From positions 2,232,001 through 2,296,000 of the forward strand of contig NZ_CP017561.2 of the NCBI RefSeq assembly GCF_001865575.2: a stretch of DNA of 64,000 nt, written 5' to 3'. The notes below the pieces were generated by a model. The model did no database searches. It was not told where the DNA came from and saw only the letters and a list, made by a program, of their open reading frames with translations. The DNA comes from Paraburkholderia sprentiae WSM5005. GTDB taxonomy: Bacteria; Pseudomonadota; Gammaproteobacteria; Burkholderiales; Burkholderiaceae. The position numbers and the translations under genes are program-made. Of this stretch, positions 58,268 to 64,000 are shown one piece after another. Position 1 is the stretch's first letter; each line of letters opens with the position of its first letter.

Positions 58268-58765
58268 GTGCCAAACGAATCAGAAAGGTTGAGCAATGCG
58301 GGACTCACTGCTTTGCGGATGCGCGAGGGCGCTATCCTTCGCTACTACAACGACGTAGCGAACAACTGCACCTTCGGACTAGGCTCGCTTGTGCACTTTG
58401 GCCGATGCACCATCGACGAACTCCGGCGGCCGGTGACCTTGGCAGATGTCAACGCTCAACTCGACAAGGCGGTTCGCGCCGCGGAAGGTGCCGTCAGAAG
58501 CCGCGTGACGGAACACGAGCTAACGCAGGAGCAGTTCGACGCTCTCGTGAGCTATACCTATAACACGGGCGCAACCGGCGCCCGACAGACGTTGGACGTA
58601 GCAAATCGTGGGCAGAACAGTAAAGTTGCAAACGAAATGGCGCGCAACGTCTATGTGCACCCTCGCGATGCTAACGGCCGACGGCTACCGGCCGTGCGAG
58701 TGCCAGGCTTGGTCAATCGTCGCCGTGAAGAAGCCGCGCCGTTCCTGAAGCAAGGCCAACAATGA
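58268..58765 (+). CDS. GH24 lysozyme, probable toxic effector
   Basis: From GTG 58268, behind a GGGGGCG, the 165-residue product has the T4-lysozyme triad layout: Glu20 in LRMREGAILRYYND, Asp29, and Thr35 in NNCTFGLG. It also has the later SYTYNTGATG segment. It cleaves peptidoglycan glycan strands. It has no signal peptide and no holin, spanin or phage gene beside it. The ATG of the next gene overlaps its stop, and that gene encodes an LprI-like inhibitor. This points to a secreted effector (for example type VI) with its immunity gene. A TTG start at 58238 is possible. Confidence 0.82.
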   Translation: MPNESERLSNAGLTALRMREGAILRYYNDVANNCTFGLGSLVHFGRCTIDELRRPVTLADVNAQLDKAVRAAEGAVRSRVTEHELTQEQFDALVSYTYNTGATGARQTLDVANRGQNSKVANEMARNVYVHPRDANGRRLPAVRVPGLVNRRREEAAPFLKQGQQ

Positions 58766-59178
58766 GACGTCTGTTTGTCGCGCTTGCGATGGTTAGCGGT
58801 TCGGCACTGGCGGCCGCACCGAATCCAACCGACGTCATCGCACGCCACAGTGGACTGCCCGCGAGCGAGGTCGACGCAGCCCTGTCGCATTGCGACGCGA
58901 ATCAGATGAACATGAATCTTTGCGCGTGGCGCGAGCAGCTCGTCGCGGAACAAAAGCTGGAACAGGTCGTCGAGAGCACGACGGGCTCGTCGGGGACTTG
59001 CAAAGCGTCGCTCGAGAAAAGGCTCACCGCGTGGAAAAGGCACCGTGACGCCAGCTGCGAAAAATCGGCTTCGCAAGAATGGGGCGGCGGATCGATGCTG
59101 CCCACTGCCGTTGCGATGTGCAAAACAGTCGAGACCAGGCGCATGAGCAAAGCGATCCACGCTTCGGGATGCAAATGA
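58762..59178 (+). CDS. LprI-like periplasmic lysozyme inhibitor, probable immunity protein
   Basis: The start overlaps the lysozyme stop (ATGA). The 138-residue protein has a signal peptide ending near ALAAA. The Cys-rich LprI/DUF1311-type pattern follows: HCDANQMNMNLCAWREQLVA, then CKASLEKRL and RHRDASCEKSAS, with GGGSMLPTAVAMC near the end. LprI proteins inhibit lysozymes. Its periplasmic location is where a peptidoglycan-cleaving effector from a neighbour would act. It is followed by a terminator. Confidence 0.82.
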   Translation: MRRLFVALAMVSGSALAAAPNPTDVIARHSGLPASEVDAALSHCDANQMNMNLCAWREQLVAEQKLEQVVESTTGSSGTCKASLEKRLTAWKRHRDASCEKSASQEWGGGSMLPTAVAMCKTVETRRMSKAIHASGCK

Positions 59179-59230
59179 GCGTGGGCGAAGCTTTGGCAGC
59201 GGGCAACGTAGCGATCCGCGATCGGGCAAC

Positions 59231-59266
59231 AAAAAGGACCTACGGCTTTCACCGTAAGTCCTTTTG
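59231..59266. terminator. terminator after the lysozyme/inhibitor pair
   Basis: AAAAGGAC and TACGG pair with CCGTA and GTCCTTTT around a small loop, with A and T runs on both sides, so it can also serve on the minus strand after tRNA-Pro. Confidence 0.8.
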
Positions 59267-59272
59267 AACTTT

Positions 59273-59351
<79 letters not shown>

Positions 59352-59427
59352 AACAGAAGAAAAATTATAACAGACACTTCATTCGATTAGAACTGCTCGA
59401 TCCGAACAATGCCAACAAGCGGATGAA

Positions 59428-59844
59428 CTAGTGGCCCAGCAGATCGATCACGTTCTGCAGTTCCTTGCGCAGCTTCTCGACATCGACCGCAACCGTTGCC
59501 GCCGATGCGTGCACCTGCCCTGCGGCACCGCCAGCACCTTCGCCCTCCTCGATCACCTCATCAGGCGCAGCCCCGCCATGTGAATCGAGCCGGTTGCGCG
59601 CTCCGTTGATCGTAAAACCCTGCTCGTACAGCAACTCTCGAATCCGCCGGATCAGCAGCACCTCATGATGCTGATAATAGCGACGATTGCCGCGCCGTTT
59701 GACCGGCCTCAACTGGGTGAACTCCTGCTCCCAATATCGCAGCACGTGAGGCTTCACCCCGCAAAGTTCGCTGACCTCGCCGATCGTGAAGTACCGCTTC
59801 GCCGGAATCGGAGGCAAGACGACTTTTTCGATCGTCGCTGTCAT
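59428..59844 (-). CDS. MerR-family regulator next to ihfA
   Basis: The 138-residue protein has a MerR winged helix: RYFTIGEVSELCGVKPHVLR, YWEQEFTQLRPVKRRGNRRY, then a short coiled coil (RIRELLYEQGFTINGARNRL). The acidic-Gly linker and C-terminal helix follow. It lacks the metal-binding Cys of CueR/ZntR types. It is conserved after ihfA in Burkholderiales and lies 43 bp downstream of ihfA. Confidence 0.92.
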   Translation of the reverse strand: MTATIEKVVLPPIPAKRYFTIGEVSELCGVKPHVLRYWEQEFTQLRPVKRRGNRRYYQHHEVLLIRRIRELLYEQGFTINGARNRLDSHGGAAPDEVIEEGEGAGGAAGQVHASAATVAVDVEKLRKELQNVIDLLGH

Positions 59845-59887
59845 CGTCAGTTAGCCGTGATGGGTTGCCCGAAAGCGCGCCAGTCAA

Positions 59888-60298
59888 TCAGCGCGCGAAG
59901 CTCGCTTCGGCGCCGTTTTCGACGAGCGCCTTCAGCTTTTGACTTGCATGAAACGTCACCACGCGACGCGCGGCGATCGGAATCGCCTCGCCTGTCTTCG
60001 GATTTCTGCCGGGACGCTGCGGCTTGTTGCGCAACTGGAAGTTGCCGAAGCCCGACAGCTTCACGCTGTCGCCGCTCTCGAGTGCATCGCGGATCACCTC
60101 GAAGAACGCCTCGACCATGTCCTTCGCTTCCCGCTTGTTGAGCCCGACATTGTCGAACAGCAACTCGGCAAGTTCCGCTTTGGTGAGCGTCGGCGTTTCG
60201 TTCGAAACGACGGCGGGTGAGGTCGGAATATCTCGAATCATGGCGCTGCGTTGCGCCGTAAGAAGGGCTTCGAAATCACTCGAGTTCATTTCATTCAT
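59888..60298 (-). CDS. ihfA: integration host factor alpha subunit
   Basis: The 136-residue protein has the HU/IHF fold with [15 protein letters not shown] start ([20 protein letters not shown]), the DNA-binding arm [20 protein letters not shown] and the C-terminal helix. The N-terminus is about 40 residues longer than in E. coli, as is common in Burkholderia. A start at 60319 is also open. It bends DNA as an IHF heterodimer. It sits downstream of pheT, as in many proteobacteria. Confidence 0.93.
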   Translation of the reverse strand: MNEMNSSDFEALLTAQRSAMIRDIPTSPAVVSNETPTLTKAELAELLFDNVGLNKREAKDMVEAFFEVIRDALESGDSVKLSGFGNFQLRNKPQRPGRNPKTGEAIPIAARRVVTFHASQKLKALVENGAEASFAR

Positions 60299-60367
60299 AT
60301 CTATCAAATGGCGCGCCAAGCCTAAACCAATGTATGCGGAAACAGCCGTGCAATTGTTAGATGCGGG

Positions 60368-62803
60368 TTATCCGCGCAACCGTGCGCCATATACTCGAGC
60401 CAGACGTTCCACCAGAGTTTGAATAGCCAGATCGACCGTTTCATCCTGAAGGGTTCCGCCAGTATCTTGCAAGGTCACCCGGAACGCAAGGCTTTTCTCG
60501 TGCGCGCCAAGGCCGCCGGAAGTGTTTGATTTTGGACGGAATTCGTCGAAAAGCGCAACCTTCTGGACAGCCTTGCAGGCCGGTTCGGACAGTGCCTTCT
60601 GAAGCTCGTCGAGCAACGCCTGAACCTCGATTTTCTGATCGACGACCACCGCAATATCACGTCGCACCGGCGGAAATTTTGAAACTTCCGACGGAATCGG
60701 CAATACCCGTTGCATTAATGCTTCCGCTTCGATTTCAAACAGAATCGGCGCATGGGGCAAATCATATTTTTGCATCCAGCGCGGATGCAATTCGCCAATC
60801 CAGCCCACTGCGCGACCATTCAATTCGATGCGCGCGCTGCGTCCCGGATGCAGCGCCGGATGTTCAGCCTTCACGAACCGCGCCACCGCCGGCGCGACCA
60901 GCGCTTCGAGGTCGCCCTTCACGTCGAAGAAGTCGACGGTGCGCGTCAACGCGCCCCATTGCTCGTCGAGCGCGGGACCATAGGCGAGCGCGCCGATCAT
61001 CTTCGGCTGCGCGAAACCTTCGACCGTTAGCTCGCCGGCCTTGATCGATGGATCGTGCAGGAATACGCGGCCCGCCTCGAACACGCGCACGCGGTCCGCC
61101 GCGCGACGGTTCAGGTTCGTGCGCAGCACATGAATCAGGCTGCCGAACAGCGTCGTGCGCATGACCGACAACTGGCTCGCGATCGGGTTGATCAGACGCA
61201 CCGGCTTGCTGTTGCCCGCGAAGTCCTGCTCCCATTCGGCGTCGACGAAGCTGAAATTCACCGTTTCAGCGTAGTCGCGCGCGGCTAGCGCATGACGGAT
61301 CGCGTGGATAGAGCGTTGCGTCTCGTTGGTCGCACGCATTTCGCTGGTTGCGACCGGCGGGCGCGCCGGAATCTTTTCGAAGCCGTAGATACGCGCGACT
61401 TCTTCGATCAGGTCCTCTTCGATCTCGATATCGAAGCGGTACGACGGCGGCATCACCGAGAACGTATCGCCGTCACGCTCGAACGACAAGCCAAGGCGCG
61501 TGAACACCTGCGCGATCTCATCGGCGCCCATCGCGATGCCGATGATGCGGTTCGCGCGCGAAACGCGCATCTTCACGGGTGCGCGCTTCGGCACATTGAC
61601 GATTTGATCGTCGACCGGTCCTGCTTCGCCGCCGCAAATGTCGAGGATCAGCTGCGTGATTCGCTCGATATGATCGACGGTCGTGGCATAGTCGACGCCG
61701 CGCTCGAAGCGATGGCCCGCATCGGTCGAGAAGTTGTACTTACGCGAGCGGCCACGAATGCTATCGGGCCACCAGAAGGCGGCTTCGAGATAGATGTTGG
61801 TGGTGTCGAGCGTGACCGCCGTGCTGTCGCCGCCCATGATCCCCGCAAGGCTTTCGATATGCTGTTCGTCGGCGATCACACCGACCGTTTCGTCGAGTTC
61901 GACCGTGTTGCCGTTCAGCAGCTTCAGCGTTTCACCCTTGCGGCCCCAGCGCACGTCCATGCCGCCGTGGATCTTGTCGAGGTCGAACACGTGCGATGGA
62001 CGCCCCAGCTCGAGCATCACATAGTTCGAGATGTCGACAAGCGCGGAGATGCTGCGCTGGCCCGAGCGCTCGAGACGCTCCACCATCCATTGCGGCGACT
62101 TCGCGCGCGCATTGACGCCGCGGATCACGCGGCCCGAAAAACGGCCGCACAGATCCGGTGCCGAGATTTTCACGGGCAGCGTTTCGTTGAGCGTGACGGG
62201 AGCCGCCTTGATTTCGAGCGGGCGCAGCGGCGCGCCGGTAATCGCCGACGTTTCGCGTGCGACGCCGAATACCGACAGACAGTCGGCCTTGTTCGGCGTC
62301 AGCTTGATTTCAAACACGGTGTCGTCGAGGTTGAGCGTCTCGCGGATGTCCTGGCCGATCGGCGTGTCGTCAGGCAGGATCAACAGACCGCTGTGGTCTT
62401 CGGAGAGCTTCAGCTCGCGCGCGGAGCACAGCATGCCCTGGCTTTCCACGCCGCGCAGCTTCGACAGCTTGATCGCGAACGGCGCGCCGCCCACTTCGGC
62501 CGGCGGCAGTTGCGCACCGACCAGCGCGACCGGCACTTTGATGCCGGGCGCAACATTCGGTGCGCCGCACACGATGTTCAGCGTCGCGCCCGTGCCCGCG
62601 TTGACCTGACACACGTTGAGCTTGTCCGCATCCGGGTGCTTGACGACTTCCAGCACCTGGCCAACGACGATTTTCGAGGTCGGCGGCGCGGCCGGTCGCA
62701 GGTCCTCGACTTCGAGACCCGCCATCGTCAACGCGTGCGACAGTTCGTCGGTGGTCAGTTGCGGATCGACAAAAGTTCTGAGCCAGGATTCCGGAAATTG
62801 CAT
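60368..62803 (-). CDS. pheT: phenylalanyl-tRNA synthetase beta subunit
   Basis: The 811-residue protein has the tRNA-binding EMAP-like domain at the N-terminus ([20 protein letters not shown]), B3/B4 editing region, B5 domain, and the C-terminal anticodon-binding B8 domain ([20 protein letters not shown]). Length fits the family (about 800). It is 160 bp downstream of pheS and upstream of ihfA. Confidence 0.98.
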   Translation of the reverse strand: MQFPESWLRTFVDPQLTTDELSHALTMAGLEVEDLRPAAPPTSKIVVGQVLEVVKHPDADKLNVCQVNAGTGATLNIVCGAPNVAPGIKVPVALVGAQLPPAEVGGAPFAIKLSKLRGVESQGMLCSARELKLSEDHSGLLILPDDTPIGQDIRETLNLDDTVFEIKLTPNKADCLSVFGVARETSAITGAPLRPLEIKAAPVTLNETLPVKISAPDLCGRFSGRVIRGVNARAKSPQWMVERLERSGQRSISALVDISNYVMLELGRPSHVFDLDKIHGGMDVRWGRKGETLKLLNGNTVELDETVGVIADEQHIESLAGIMGGDSTAVTLDTTNIYLEAAFWWPDSIRGRSRKYNFSTDAGHRFERGVDYATTVDHIERITQLILDICGGEAGPVDDQIVNVPKRAPVKMRVSRANRIIGIAMGADEIAQVFTRLGLSFERDGDTFSVMPPSYRFDIEIEEDLIEEVARIYGFEKIPARPPVATSEMRATNETQRSIHAIRHALAARDYAETVNFSFVDAEWEQDFAGNSKPVRLINPIASQLSVMRTTLFGSLIHVLRTNLNRRAADRVRVFEAGRVFLHDPSIKAGELTVEGFAQPKMIGALAYGPALDEQWGALTRTVDFFDVKGDLEALVAPAVARFVKAEHPALHPGRSARIELNGRAVGWIGELHPRWMQKYDLPHAPILFEIEAEALMQRVLPIPSEVSKFPPVRRDIAVVVDQKIEVQALLDELQKALSEPACKAVQKVALFDEFRPKSNTSGGLGAHEKSLAFRVTLQDTGGTLQDETVDLAIQTLVERLARVYGARLRG

Positions 62804-62963
62804 GGTTCTGTGTACGTTCTGATCAGGTTAGGTCCACGGCCGGCAGATGCTTCGTAAAACTCGGTGGTCTTGCGCCGGTTCAGCAAGTTCTGCCGGGGAC
62901 GCACGCGGCGCGCACCGGGTGCGCTGCCGCGTTTTATGCTTTGTCGCGCTCACTCACGCCGGT

Positions 62964-63977
62964 TCACGCGAATTGACGCAGGAAGCGCAGGTCGTTTTCG
63001 AAGAACAGCCGCAGGTCCTGCACGCCGTAACGCAGCATCGTGAGACGTTCGAGGCCGCTGCCGAATGCGAAGCCGATGTAGCGCTCCGGGTCGAGACCCA
63101 TGTTGCGGATCACGGTCGGATGCACCTGGCCGGAGCCCGAGATTTCGAGCCATTTGCCCGCGTTCTTGCCCGTTTCGAACTGCATGTCGATCTCGGCCGA
63201 CGGTTCCGTAAACGGAAAATACGACGGGCGGAAGCGCACGAGAATGTCGTCGCGCTCGAAAAATTTCTTCAGAAAGTCGGTATACACACCCTTCAGATCC
63301 GCGAAGCTGATGTTCTCGTCGATCCAAAGGCCTTCGACCTGGTTGAACATCGGCGAATGCGTCGCGTCGCTATCCACACGATACGTGCGGCCTGGCACGA
63401 TTACCTTGATTGGCGGCGTGTTCGTGCGCGCGTAGCGGACCTGCATCGGGCTCGTATGTGTACGCAGCAGCAGCGGACGGCCGTCGGCATCCTTGCCGTC
63501 GACGTAGAAGGTGTCCTGCATCGAACGCGCGGGATGGTTTTCCGGGCTGTTCAGCGAAGTGAAGTTGTACCAGTCGGTTTCGATCTCGGGGCCGTCGGCC
63601 ACGTCGAATCCGATGGTACGGAAAATCTGTTCGACGCGCTCCCAGGTGCGCATCACCGGGTGCAGGCTACCCGCATTGGCGCCGCGGCCCGGCAGCGTGA
63701 CGTCGATCGCTTCGGCGGCGAGGCGCTGGTTCAGGAGCGCGTCGGCGAGCGCCTGACGACGTGCCGTCAGCGCGGCTTCGACCTGTTGCTTGACGAGGTT
63801 GATCCGTGCGCCTTCAGTCTTGCGCGTCTCGGGATTGAGTTTGCCAAGGCCCTTCAACAGCTCGGTCAGCGCACCCGCTTTACCGAGAAAGCGCGCTTTC
63901 TCATTCTCCAGGCTGGTGACATCCGGGGCTTCTGCGAAGGCTTTTTGCGCGTCCGCGACAATCTGTTCCAGATCCAT
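62964..63977 (-). CDS. pheS: phenylalanyl-tRNA synthetase alpha subunit
   Basis: The start at 63977 gives the family N-terminus [11 protein letters not shown]; a frame start at 63989 adds four residues. The 337-residue protein has the N-terminal coiled coil and the class II catalytic domain (motif 1 [19 protein letters not shown], motif 2 [20 protein letters not shown], motif 3 [14 protein letters not shown]). It charges tRNA-Phe with PheT. Confidence 0.98.
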   Translation of the reverse strand: MDLEQIVADAQKAFAEAPDVTSLENEKARFLGKAGALTELLKGLGKLNPETRKTEGARINLVKQQVEAALTARRQALADALLNQRLAAEAIDVTLPGRGANAGSLHPVMRTWERVEQIFRTIGFDVADGPEIETDWYNFTSLNSPENHPARSMQDTFYVDGKDADGRPLLLRTHTSPMQVRYARTNTPPIKVIVPGRTYRVDSDATHSPMFNQVEGLWIDENISFADLKGVYTDFLKKFFERDDILVRFRPSYFPFTEPSAEIDMQFETGKNAGKWLEISGSGQVHPTVIRNMGLDPERYIGFAFGSGLERLTMLRYGVQDLRLFFENDLRFLRQFA

Positions 63978-64000
63978 TGATCCCATCATTTCAACGTCAG

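Noticed and set aside
61292..62857. 521-codon plus-strand frame opposite pheT
   Set aside because: pheT is unambiguous on the minus strand. The plus frame is an antisense artefact.

Overview
The window is a GC-rich chromosomal segment from a beta-proteobacterium of the Burkholderiales, most likely Paraburkholderia or a close relative. The evidence is the pheS-pheT-ihfA-merR block, bamC, the aerobic benzoyl-CoA (box) cluster with BoxR, entericidin-type and MXKD-repeat small proteins, DUF1328 and DUF2844/DUF3443 proteins, and codon use dominated by G or C in third positions. No rRNA, CRISPR array, plasmid replication gene or complete insertion sequence was seen.

Layout. 1-3.3 kb: the N-terminus of a GntR/MocR regulator diverges from an FdhF/YdeP-type molybdenum oxidoreductase, followed by a YgjP-type metallopeptidase. 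3.4-5.9 kb: a lower-GC accessory patch with an orphan immunity-like gene, a putative toxin, its probable DUF4279-like immunity gene, two 57-bp direct repeats and tRNA-Leu(UAA). 6.0-12 kb: a LacI regulator with two LacI-type operators, then a COG1840-type ABC importer and a GpdQ-like phosphodiesterase, which look like one organophosphodiester uptake and hydrolysis operon. 12-14 kb: an MFS exporter and a DUF1493 protein. 13.7-17.8 kb: two response regulators, a ferritin-like protein, two DUF1328 peptides and a NarX-like kinase. 18-24.2 kb: envelope genes, including entericidin, a DUF4397 lipoprotein, a DMT transporter, and a molybdopterin enzyme / cytochrome b561 / DUF1223 set. 24.8-36.4 kb: rnk, a TPP riboswitch with thiC, lipoproteins, lactate permease, a DMT transporter, bamC, DUF2844/DUF3443 and a CadD-like exporter.

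36.5-48.2 kb is the metabolic core. leuA is preceded by a leucine-rich leader peptide with clustered CTA codons. Next come an amino-acid binding protein and the box benzoate pathway. boxR, boxC, boxB and boxA lie on the minus strand; a DUF4863 gene, benzoate-CoA ligase and an alpha/beta hydrolase diverge on the plus strand. A TAGTGC element recurs in both box control regions. boxD is not in the window. 48.3-53.4 kb holds a small lipoprotein, a Tat-exported phospholipase C, a DUF5594-like protein, a DXD glycosyltransferase and a LysR regulator broken by an amber codon. 53.5-58.1 kb is a pimFCD-like operon for dicarboxyl-CoA beta-oxidation, which could act on box pathway products.

58.2-59.4 kb is a second accessory patch: a GH24 lysozyme without signal peptide, overlapped by an LprI-like secreted inhibitor, beside tRNA-Pro(GGG). 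This looks like an effector-immunity pair. The window ends with conserved housekeeping genes: a MerR regulator, ihfA, pheT and pheS.
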